Below, piece after piece: positions 1 to 6,084 of a stretch of 6,276 nucleotides of DNA. How positions within the stretch are numbered: the stretch's first letter is position 1; each line of letters starts with the position of its first letter. The position numbers were made by a program, and so were the translations under genes. Source of the DNA: Kiritimatiellales bacterium (GTDB lineage: Bacteria > Verrucomicrobiota > Kiritimatiellia > Kiritimatiellales > Pontiellaceae); NCBI GenBank assembly GCA_030630445.1, contig DAOVNC010000226.1:1-6276 (forward strand). Reading direction: 5' to 3'. The notes beneath the pieces are model-generated. The model worked only from the letters and a program-made list of their open reading frames with translations, was not told the DNA's origin and did no database searches.

Positions 1-972
1 GAATACACCGAGCAAAATGCGGGCGGCGCGGCGATCGATGCGCACAACGACCCGATGCCTGACTCGGTGATCGAAACCTGCAAGGCGTCCGATGCCGTGC
101 TGCTCGGCGCAGTCGGCGGCTCCAAGTGGGACCACCTCACCGGCGCGCTACGCCCCGAAAGTGGCTTGCTGAAAATTCGCAAGGAGCTTGGCGCATTCGC
201 CAACCTGCGGCCAGTCACCATTCCCGCATCGCTGGCGGAAAACTCGCCGCTGCGCCCCGAAGCCGTTGCCGGCCTCGACCTTTTCACCGTGCGCGAGCTC
301 ACCGGCGGCATCTACTTCGGCGAACCCGTCGGCGAGGAAGGCGAAGGCGACGACAAGAAAGCCTGGAACACCATGGTCTACTCCGTCGGCGAAATCAAAC
401 GCGTCGCCCGCGTCGCCTTCGAATGGGCCCGCAAGCGCCGCAACAAAGTGACGAGCGTCGACAAGGCCAACGTTCTCGCCGTCTCCCGCCTTTGGCGCGA
501 TACCGTCAAGGCGCTGCACGAAGCCGAATATTCCGACGTCGAACTCGACCACATGTATATCGACAACGCCGCCATGCAGATGGTCATCAACCCGCGCCAG
601 TTCGACGTCATCCTGACCGGCAATATTTTCGGCGATATCCTTTCCGACGCCTCCGCCACGCTCGGCGGTTCGCTTGGCCTGCTGCCCTCCGCATCGGTTG
701 GAGGCCCGGTGGGCCTGTTCGAGCCGGTACACGGCTCTGCGCCAGACATTGCCGGGCAAGGCAAGGCCAACCCGTTCGCCATGATCCTTTCGGTGGCCAT
801 GATGCTCGACACGTTCGGCGAAGCCGAAGCAGCGACAGCCATCCGCACCGGGGTTGACAAGGTGCTGGACGCAGGCTACCGCTCCGGCGACCTCTGGCGC
901 GAAGGCAACACCCTCGCCTCCACCACCGAGCTCGGCGACCTCGTCCGCGATGCGGCTACCAGCGCACTTTAA
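1..972 (+). CDS. leuB: 3-isopropylmalate dehydrogenase (5'-truncated by window edge)
   Basis: Cytoplasmic enzyme of leucine biosynthesis: NAD-dependent oxidative decarboxylation of 3-isopropylmalate to 2-oxoisocaproate. The reading frame is open from base 1, giving 323 residues. The family is about 355-360 long, so roughly 30 N-terminal residues lie upstream of the window. Fragment numbering: the Gly-Gly-Ala-Ala-Ile-Asp segment is near residue 8-13. Substrate arginines are R60 and R70 (in NLRPV), then R98 and Y105 in RELTGGIYFG, and K155 with N157 in VDKAN. The metal-binding aspartates are D188 (YIDNAAMQ), D212 and D216 (GNIFGDILSD). The NAD loop HGSAPDIAG is at 244-252. Spacing of these residues matches the Thermus-type enzyme apart from a short insertion around residues 110-118. 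All catalytic residues are present, so the gene looks functional. Codons end overwhelmingly in G or C, unlike the neighbouring genes. It ends convergently 32 bp from the lipoprotein gene, and no terminator is visible in the gap. Confidence 0.97.
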   Translation, partial: EYTEQNAGGAAIDAHNDPMPDSVIETCKASDAVLLGAVGGSKWDHLTGALRPESGLLKIRKELGAFANLRPVTIPASLAENSPLRPEAVAGLDLFTVRELTGGIYFGEPVGEEGEGDDKKAWNTMVYSVGEIKRVARVAFEWARKRRNKVTSVDKANVLAVSRLWRDTVKALHEAEYSDVELDHMYIDNAAMQMVINPRQFDVILTGNIFGDILSDASATLGGSLGLLPSASVGGPVGLFEPVHGSAPDIAGQGKANPFAMILSVAMMLDTFGEAEAATAIRTGVDKVLDAGYRSGDLWREGNTLASTTELGDLVRDAATSAL

Positions 973-1004
973 AGCATCTTCAGAACACCCGGCATCAAAA
1001 AGGT

Positions 1005-1988
1005 TTACTCCGGCTTTGGCGGACGCTCGAAATAGACCACGCCTTTCTTGGTGCAGATAGTGATTACATAGGGTTCGAATATTTTACGCCCGGCGCGGGG
1101 TGCAGATGCGTTGGATTGCAGCGCAATGGTGGGTACCTGACGGAATACCATATCGCCCAAGCTGACCTGCTTCGTGCTGTCCACCGCAACATCGCCGCGC
1201 GCAAAGCCATAGTTCCCTGCAAAGTCGAGCACCACGGGGGCGGACCGTCCTAAAACAGCCCCTTCGACCACCAATCCATAGCCCGGAAGGTGGATGATCT
1301 TGGCGGTGGCCATTAGCAATTCATCCTGCGGAACATAGGGGATATTCGAAGAAAACGTAATCTGCTTTTGAGGCATATCAATTTTAATATACTCGAAATT
1401 GCGCAGGTTATCGTAGCCAAGGGTGGCTTCTACGGGGGGATCAACAATTCCCCGGGCGAGCATTCCCAATGCCCCTTTCGACATGCGGATGTAGAACGGA
1501 ACATTTTCCATGGCGAGCTGGTCTATCCAAATCGGGGATACCACGCCAGCGTATGCGCCAATTCCATCGACAGAGTATCCACCTCGATAGGGAATAACCT
1601 GATCGTTCATTCCAAGAAACACGGCGCCCTGTTCCTTGGCGGTTAAATACTCCATCCAAGAGGTCGGAGAACTGAAATCCAGCAACACGGTCATGGTGTC
1701 GCTCGATTTTCTTCCTCTCATTTCAATCGCCGGAATATTTCCTTTCAGCAACTTCACCACCGCCAAATGCTCCGGCTCCAAACGGGCGGAACCCCGAAAG
1801 CCTATGCCCTGCTGGACCGGAAGAACGGAAAACCCAAAGTGTTGGGGCGACTTATAATGGGACAAGGCCGCCTTTTGCTCCCTCACGGTAAGAGCCTCTT
1901 TTTGCACCTCCTTGTTTTCGGAGGTGGTGCACCCAGCAAAGGCTACTGCGACCAGAACGGAATAGAACATTCGAGAAAGTTGTTTCAT
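1005..1988 (-). CDS. Lipoprotein with bilobal aspartic-protease-like fold
   Basis: Protein of 327 residues. The N-terminus has Lys/Arg, a hydrophobic stretch (residues 7-18) and a lipobox-like FAG-Cys with C20 as the lipidation site; Phe at -3 is acceptable but not ideal. The mature part resembles two retropepsin-like lobes. Lobe 1 has TVLLDFSSPTSW with D104, then a closing segment ATLGYDNLRNF (188-198) followed by IKIDMPQKQITF. Lobe 2 has APVVLDFAG with D255, a LGDMVFRQVPTI strand (277-288), and a C-terminal FEPYVITICTKKGVVYFERP segment of the same kind. This layout of Asp-containing loop followed by L-G-x-D-x-L-x-x-F and a final beta hairpin is typical of aspartyl proteases. However, the Thr/Ser-Gly after each Asp is replaced by Phe-Ser and Phe-Ala, so activity is doubtful. 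The start codon is supported by AAGGA five bases upstream. Divergent from the autotransporter gene. The gene is real with high confidence; the fold assignment is by eye (about 0.6). Confidence 0.8.
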   Translation of the reverse strand: MKQLSRMFYSVLVAVAFAGCTTSENKEVQKEALTVREQKAALSHYKSPQHFGFSVLPVQQGIGFRGSARLEPEHLAVVKLLKGNIPAIEMRGRKSSDTMTVLLDFSSPTSWMEYLTAKEQGAVFLGMNDQVIPYRGGYSVDGIGAYAGVVSPIWIDQLAMENVPFYIRMSKGALGMLARGIVDPPVEATLGYDNLRNFEYIKIDMPQKQITFSSNIPYVPQDELLMATAKIIHLPGYGLVVEGAVLGRSAPVVLDFAGNYGFARGDVAVDSTKQVSLGDMVFRQVPTIALQSNASAPRAGRKIFEPYVITICTKKGVVYFERPPKPE

Positions 1989-1993
1989 TATTA

Positions 1994-1998
1994 TCCTT
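1994..1998 (-). promoter_or_regulatory. Ribosome binding site of the lipoprotein gene
   Basis: AAGGA on the minus strand, five bases before the ATG at 1988-1986. It supports this start over the internal Met7, which would leave almost no charged n-region in front of the hydrophobic stretch. Two of its bases are also part of a perfect palindrome (1997-2010). Confidence 0.7.
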
Positions 1999-2010
1999 AC
2001 CTACAGGTAA
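1997..2010. promoter_or_regulatory. Perfect 14-bp palindrome, candidate operator
   Basis: TTACCT-AC-AGGTAA: two perfect 6-base arms around a 2-base centre, starting 8 bp upstream of the lipoprotein start codon and overlapping its Shine-Dalgarno sequence. Placed like this, it could bind a dimeric repressor or fold as a small hairpin that hides the ribosome binding site on the minus-strand mRNA. The symmetry is seen directly; function is inferred. Confidence 0.4.
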
Positions 2011-2134
2011 AACCCCGTTGGTCGATTGGTATCCAGATTAGTATGGCACATTGGTTTCTTTTCCCGGTTCATAACAAACGAACCCGTAGCGCAAGGTAAT
2101 CAAAAATTATTGTCGAATAAAATTCATTTTTACC

Positions 2135-2148
2135 ACAAAGTGCTTTGT
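2135..2148. promoter_or_regulatory. Perfect 14-bp palindrome in the divergent promoter region
   Basis: ACAAAG-TG-CTTTGT: again 6-base arms around a 2-base centre, but with a different sequence from the palindrome at 1997-2010. It lies about 107 bp before the autotransporter start, in the most AT-rich part of the intergenic region, where promoters for both divergent genes would be expected. I could not assign convincing -35/-10 pairs on either strand. Candidate transcription factor site. Confidence 0.35.
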
Positions 2149-2209
2149 TCAATTGTACTTGCTCCATTCCTACTCGACAAATAACTTTCATGGCTTGGAG
2201 CTTTTTCAA

Positions 2210-2237
2210 TGCTCGAGAACATTTTTCGCATCGAGCA
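2210..2237 (+). promoter_or_regulatory. Leader hairpin upstream of the autotransporter RBS
   Basis: TGCTCGA at 2210-2216 pairs perfectly with TCGAGCA at 2231-2237, leaving a 14-base loop. The hairpin ends four bases before the purine-rich ribosome binding site. There is no T-run after it, so it is not an intrinsic terminator. It could affect mRNA stability or translation. A weaker alternative pairing, GAGC at 2198-2201 with GCTC at 2211-2214, would compete for the left arm. Confidence 0.4.
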
Positions 2238-2241
2238 AAAC

Positions 2242-2250
2242 AGGTGGGGG
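2242..2250 (+). promoter_or_regulatory. Ribosome binding site that fixes the autotransporter start
   Basis: AGGTGGGGG ends four bases before the ATG at 2255 (AGGTGG is seven bases away). It decides the start: the longer in-frame reading from TTG at 2153 would put 34 non-hydrophobic residues before a clear signal peptide and has no good ribosome binding site. Confidence 0.8.
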
Positions 2251-2254
2251 AATT

Positions 2255-5200
2255 ATGAAATTTCTACATGGTTTTATTTTCTGGGCAAGCGTGACGTTGG
2301 TCGGTTCCGCGCTGGGACAAGACATTCTCATAGACGATGGGGACACGAAGTATCTCTACCAAAGCACGGACTACGGTACGTCCAGATTAATTCTGGGCGT
2401 CGACACATCCGGAAATGGATTGAGGATCTACGACAATGTGACCGTGCTGGCAGGTAGCACCTTTGTCGGCTTTTCTTCAGCATCCTCCAACAACTGGCTG
2501 GAGATCGAAGAGCAGGCTTATCTGCAAGCGGATGGATTCCTGGTGGTCGGCGGACATGATTCATCCGGAAACTCGCTGGATCTAGCGAAAGGCGCCATCG
2601 CCGTCTCAGCAATAGGGATCGTTGGCGACACGGAAGATGCAAATGGAAATGATGTAATGATCGCTGGAACAGGTTCAACGTGGCAGGTTTTGAACAATTT
2701 GGATATTGGTCGATCAGGTTCAGGAAACAGTCTTCGCATTCTCGACGATGCCGGGGTGTGGGCCGAGTCGCTTTGGGTGGGCGTGCATGAATCGGCCTCC
2801 AGTAATTCCGTGCAGGTCTCAGACTCCAAACTGATGGTGACTGCTTCGGTCGTGGTCGGCGCCGAAGGGTCGAACAACCGGATGGATATCACCGACGGGG
2901 CGGAAGTGGCTACGGGCTATGCCTGGGTGGGAGCCGCGGACAGCGCGGATAGCAATATGGTTTATATTTCCGGAACCGGTTCGGTTTGGACGAATAGCGG
3001 CATGTACATCGGAACGACCAACAACTCCGGCAATCTAGTTGTTGTTTCCGACCATGCCGAGATCGTGGCATATAATGGCCTCACCATTAACGGATCGGGC
3101 AACAGCTTCAACATCAACACCAACGGACGGCTAACCGTCTACTCCGATCTCGACGCATCCATGAGCGGATTCAACCTCAACAAAGGCGGACAACTCTACG
3201 TAGGTGGAACCCTGGCAGGAATGTCGGGAGGAATCGAGGACGGGCGCACTCTTGGAATCTTTGGAACGAATGGACAATGGATCCCGACGGGTACTATCGA
3301 AGTGGGCGGAACGTCTCGAGACAACGCATTGCATATCGAAGAAGGAGGGCACGTGGCGGCGACAAATCTCTTCGTGGGTTCCGGCGGCACTTCCTCCAAC
3401 AACTCGGTTTGGGTCACCGGGGCAGGATCGCTTTTATCCATCGCGGACGCATTGAAAATCGGTGCGACGAGCAACGCCAACAACTCGGTGTCGGTTTCGC
3501 AAGGCGGCAAAATTACGGTTGGAGGCGGATTTGCGATCGAAGGAAGCAACAATGTCTTTAATTTAAGCGATGGCGGATGGTTGGTCGCCCACAACCATTT
3601 CGATGCCTCCCTAGCTGGCTTCAACTTCCAAGAGGGAGGAACCTTGGAAACAGCGGGAACCCTGACCGGAATGGATCACTCGATCGAAGACGGACGTTCC
3701 CTTCTGCTAACCGGATCAAATGCGGCGTGGAACCTTGGCACAAACACCTTGCAGCTGGGTGGCAATACCTCATCCAACACCCTCTTTCTTTCCGGCGGGG
3801 CGCAACTCGCCAGCACCAACGCAGTAGTCGGCGGAACGTCAGGTGCCGACCACAACCAAATATCCATCAAGGATTCCGGCTCCGCCTGGATCAACTCCGG
3901 ATCATTGCTGGTGGGCCATGGCGGCAACAGCAATACCCTGTCGATCATCGATGGCGGTCGCGTGGACAGCCTGTCCGCCATGATCGGCTCCGGGGCGGGA
4001 GGCACCGGCAACTGGGTTCGGGTATCGGGAACAGGCTCACTCTGGATGAATGGCGGCAACCTGACACTGGGCGATTCCGGATGGGGAAACCGATTGGTGG
4101 TTTCAGATGGAGGGACGGTCGATGTTGGACAAACCCTGTCCATGAAAAACCAATCCCTCCTGGCCTTCTCTTCCGGCGGCCATGTTTCCGCCTCCAACTA
4201 CTACCAAGATGCCTCCTCGACCATCTCCTTCAACAGCATGACCAACCTTGCCGTCGATCCCGTGACGGAGCTGCTAGCCGTCAGCGATACTGCAGAATTT
4301 GAATCGGGAGCCTCGCTCGAATATATAGGAACGATTGACGAACTCGCCGTGAGGACGGTCTATACCAACCTCCTGGTCTCCTCGGATACGTTGATCGTGG
4401 GCGGTGTCACCAATGCCACCGGGGCGGATCTCTACGAATTAAGCAGCAAGGGATATGGATCGCTGCTGGCGATAGAATTCTTTGCCCTGAACGACGACCT
4501 TTATGTCGAGATCATGCGCGCGCGCCTAGCCGATATCGCCGGATTCGATGAAGGAACCGACATGGCTGCGGTCTGCGATGAAATCGACCAACTGGCCTAC
4601 GACGGCAACTCGGCAGCCATCAACCAGCTTGGTATTCTCACTGAACTCGATGGCTCGACCCAAAACTCGCAACTGGCTCAACTCTACGATCGCAGCGCAC
4701 CCACCTATGCCCATATGGGCGGCATGCTCGAGGGCTTCAGACTCACCCGCCAGCGCGGGGTGATGCCGGATTCCATGTGGCCCATAGAGTCTGTCGAACC
4801 TGTCGGGGCGCACGGCCCGCATTTCTATGGAGACCAGATCCAAGGCTGGATCGAGGGACATGGAAGCTGGGGCGACCGCGATGGATCTAGCGGCTTTTCC
4901 TCCTACGACCACTCGATTTACGGCATGGTTGCAGGCATCGACAAATCGTTCGGCAATCTTCTTGCCGGATTGGCCGGGGGCTATGCGACATCCGAGATTC
5001 GCCAAGAAGATGGCGACAACAGCAAGGCCGGAACCGGCTATGGACTTCTCTATGCGTCTTGGGGCACCACCGACTGGTTCGGCGATTTGAACCTAGGCTA
5101 CGGGCACAGCTCGATCGAAGAAAACTCCGGAACCCTCTTCGATACGACTGCGAAATTCGACGCCAACCAACTGGCCTTCTACACCGGAGGCGGCAAGGAA

Positions 5201-5659
5201 TTTATCTTCCGAAACGATCAACTATTCCTCACCCCGAGCGTTGGCCTGCGCGGATCATACTACTCGCAGGAGAACTACACCGAACACGCCTCGACGGCGG
5301 TAGCTCGCAAGGTGGATGCCTACGACCGCTGGAGCATGCAATCGGAGCTAGGACTCACGGCCAGCTTCCAGCGCAAATACAACCGCATTGTCCTGATGCC
5401 GGAAACCCACGCGAGCTGGCTACATGAATTCAATAGCGACGAGGAACGCGTGGGCTATTCCCTGGTCGATGGGTCAGGACACTACACATTCGGAATGCAA
5501 GCTCCCGTTGAAGACCTATTCGAGGCGGGGGTTGGACTTTCGCTGTGGAACAAAACCAAATCGGGAATCGTACACGAATGGTCGATGGGGTTCGATGCCC
5601 GCTTTGGCAATGGATATTTCGCCAGCGCGCTCAACGCACGTTTTCTCTTCAAATTCTAG
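2255..5659 (+). CDS. Type Va autotransporter with repeat-rich beta-helix passenger
   Basis: 1134 residues from the ATG at 2255. Residues 1-21/22 are a Sec signal peptide (MK, hydrophobic core, SALGQ cleavage region). Residues ~30-629 are a passenger of short units of about 22-25 residues with patterns such as N-x-L-x-V-S-D-G-G and x-V-G-x, one beta-helix coil each. They resemble T5SS/PEP-CTERM-associated repeats. Residues 280-429 and 430-~579 are a tandem duplication. Residues ~640-757 look like the terminal passenger/autochaperone strands. Residues 758-850 are a helical linker with the only cysteine of the protein, C774. Residues 860-1134 are the outer-membrane barrel, starting QGWIEGHGSWGDRD and ending FLFKF; the C-terminal Phe with alternating aromatics is the classical BAM signal. 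No protease or lipase motif is visible in the passenger, so an adhesin or surface-structure role is likeliest, but the ligand is unknown. Divergent from the lipoprotein; the cupin follows by 24 nt. Confidence 0.93.
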   Translation: MKFLHGFIFWASVTLVGSALGQDILIDDGDTKYLYQSTDYGTSRLILGVDTSGNGLRIYDNVTVLAGSTFVGFSSASSNNWLEIEEQAYLQADGFLVVGGHDSSGNSLDLAKGAIAVSAIGIVGDTEDANGNDVMIAGTGSTWQVLNNLDIGRSGSGNSLRILDDAGVWAESLWVGVHESASSNSVQVSDSKLMVTASVVVGAEGSNNRMDITDGAEVATGYAWVGAADSADSNMVYISGTGSVWTNSGMYIGTTNNSGNLVVVSDHAEIVAYNGLTINGSGNSFNINTNGRLTVYSDLDASMSGFNLNKGGQLYVGGTLAGMSGGIEDGRTLGIFGTNGQWIPTGTIEVGGTSRDNALHIEEGGHVAATNLFVGSGGTSSNNSVWVTGAGSLLSIADALKIGATSNANNSVSVSQGGKITVGGGFAIEGSNNVFNLSDGGWLVAHNHFDASLAGFNFQEGGTLETAGTLTGMDHSIEDGRSLLLTGSNAAWNLGTNTLQLGGNTSSNTLFLSGGAQLASTNAVVGGTSGADHNQISIKDSGSAWINSGSLLVGHGGNSNTLSIIDGGRVDSLSAMIGSGAGGTGNWVRVSGTGSLWMNGGNLTLGDSGWGNRLVVSDGGTVDVGQTLSMKNQSLLAFSSGGHVSASNYYQDASSTISFNSMTNLAVDPVTELLAVSDTAEFESGASLEYIGTIDELAVRTVYTNLLVSSDTLIVGGVTNATGADLYELSSKGYGSLLAIEFFALNDDLYVEIMRARLADIAGFDEGTDMAAVCDEIDQLAYDGNSAAINQLGILTELDGSTQNSQLAQLYDRSAPTYAHMGGMLEGFRLTRQRGVMPDSMWPIESVEPVGAHGPHFYGDQIQGWIEGHGSWGDRDGSSGFSSYDHSIYGMVAGIDKSFGNLLAGLAGGYATSEIRQEDGDNSKAGTGYGLLYASWGTTDWFGDLNLGYGHSSIEENSGTLFDTTAKFDANQLAFYTGGGKEFIFRNDQLFLTPSVGLRGSYYSQENYTEHASTAVARKVDAYDRWSMQSELGLTASFQRKYNRIVLMPETHASWLHEFNSDEERVGYSLVDGSGHYTFGMQAPVEDLFEAGVGLSLWNKTKSGIVHEWSMGFDARFGNGYFASALNARFLFKF
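3092..3541 (+). repeat. Passenger macro-repeat, copy 1 (150 codons)
   Basis: Encodes autotransporter residues 280-429. Landmarks in order: GSGNSFN, DASMSGFN, GGTLAGM, IEDGRTLGI, NGQW, then three shorter repeat units. The same landmarks recur at the same spacing in the following 450 bp. The similarity is clear in protein but well diverged in DNA, indicating an old duplication under selection for structure. Confidence 0.75.
3542..3991 (+). repeat. Passenger macro-repeat, copy 2 (150 codons)
   Basis: Encodes residues 430 to about 579. Landmarks GSNNVFN, DASLAGFN, AGTLTGM, IEDGRSLLL, NAAW align without gaps to copy 1. The right boundary is approximate because the ordinary short repeat units continue beyond it. 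No third copy carrying the IEDGR signature is present. Confidence 0.7.
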
Positions 5660-5674
5660 TATGTTTCAACTTGC

Positions 5675-5678
5675 GGAG
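5675..5678 (+). promoter_or_regulatory. Ribosome binding site of the cupin gene
   Basis: GGAG five bases before the ATG at 5684. An overlapping ATG at 5680 is in another frame, sits only one base from the GGAG and opens no recognisable protein, so 5684 is preferred. Confidence 0.65.
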
Positions 5679-5683
5679 CATGA

Positions 5684-5995
5684 ATGATCTATCGACTGAA
5701 GGATGGAGAAACGGTGTACGAAACAGGCGGTTGCCGGGGCGTGAAGCTTTACGAAGCGGCCGGGAATGAATATGTGCATCTGCGGTTTGAACCGGGTGCG
5801 GAAATTCCGGTGCATAGCCTGCCCTTAGCGGTTTCCTTCTATGTTTCGAAAGGGCGTGGCACCTGCCATGTTTCCGGAACCGAGATCCCCGCCGTTGCCG
5901 GCGAGATGCTCGAATGCCCGCCCGACGCACCCCGCGGCTGGCGGAACGATTCCAACACCCCGCTCGAAGTGCTCGTGATCAAACGTTCGCCCTAA
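5684..5995 (+). CDS. Small cupin-domain protein lacking most canonical metal ligands
   Basis: 103 residues, a single cupin beta-barrel with no signal peptide, so cytoplasmic. Motif 1 region: EPGAEIPVHSLPLAVSFYVSKGRG (36-59). Motif 2 region: AGEMLECPPDAPRGWRN (72-88). Compared with the usual G-x5-H-x-H-x3-4-E and P-x-G-x2-H-x3-N patterns, only H44 stays. L46, V50 and R84 stand where His, Glu and His are expected. The fold residues (PG, FYV-x2-G-x-G, final LEVLVIK strand) are intact, so this looks like a maintained fold with altered or no metal binding, such as ligand binding or sensing, rather than a decayed gene. The HSLP pattern may be normal for its subfamily. It begins 24 nt after the autotransporter stop with no terminator between, so co-transcription is likely, but a functional link is not evident. 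Substrate unknown. Confidence 0.85.
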   Translation: MIYRLKDGETVYETGGCRGVKLYEAAGNEYVHLRFEPGAEIPVHSLPLAVSFYVSKGRGTCHVSGTEIPAVAGEMLECPPDAPRGWRNDSNTPLEVLVIKRSP

Positions 5996-5998
5996 GCT

Positions 5999-6021
5999 GT
6001 AGGCCCGGCCCCCGACCGGGC
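5999..6021 (+). repeat. GTAG-headed GC hairpin after the cupin stop (REP-like)
   Basis: GTAG at 5999-6002 is followed directly by GCCCGG (6003-6008), a 7-base loop, and CCGGGC (6016-6021). The stem is six perfect G-C pairs, three bases after the cupin stop codon. No T-tract follows, so it is a poor intrinsic terminator, although it may protect the mRNA 3' end. The head-plus-hairpin form is that of REP/SMAG-type dispersed palindromes known from gammaproteobacteria. Confidence 0.5.
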
Positions 6022-6084
6022 GGCAGACGGACGGCAATGCGGATGCGCACCGGGTGAGGTACCTATCTATTATACGTATTTCCC

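Noticed and set aside
148..759. Long open frame on the minus strand opposite leuB (about 200 codons)
   Set aside because: High-GC antisense shadow of a well-conserved enzyme gene; low-complexity translation and no recognisable domain.
2110..2190. Sigma-70 promoter for the autotransporter (TTGTCG, TTGTAC or TTGCTC as -35)
   Set aside because: None has a reasonable -10 box at 16-18 bp; I cannot support a specific promoter.
2153..2254. N-terminal extension of the autotransporter from a TTG codon
   Set aside because: Adds 34 residues before a clear signal peptide, lacks a good ribosome binding site, and includes the leader hairpin; the ATG at 2255 has a strong one.
3092..3991. CRISPR-like or DNA-level tandem array
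   Set aside because: The repetition is a coding 450-bp duplication and short degenerate protein repeats; there are no identical direct repeats with unique spacers.
2328..5005. Several antisense and alternative-frame ORFs within the autotransporter
   Set aside because: Shadows of the repeat-rich coding sequence, without domains, ribosome binding sites or plausible composition.
6003..6021. Intrinsic terminator for the autotransporter-cupin unit
   Set aside because: Strong stem but no following T-run; the GTAG head makes a REP-like palindrome the better description.
6072..6079. ATACGTAT 8-bp palindrome
   Set aside because: Short and AT-rich, expected by chance; overlaps a possible -10 box but no matching -35 is evident.
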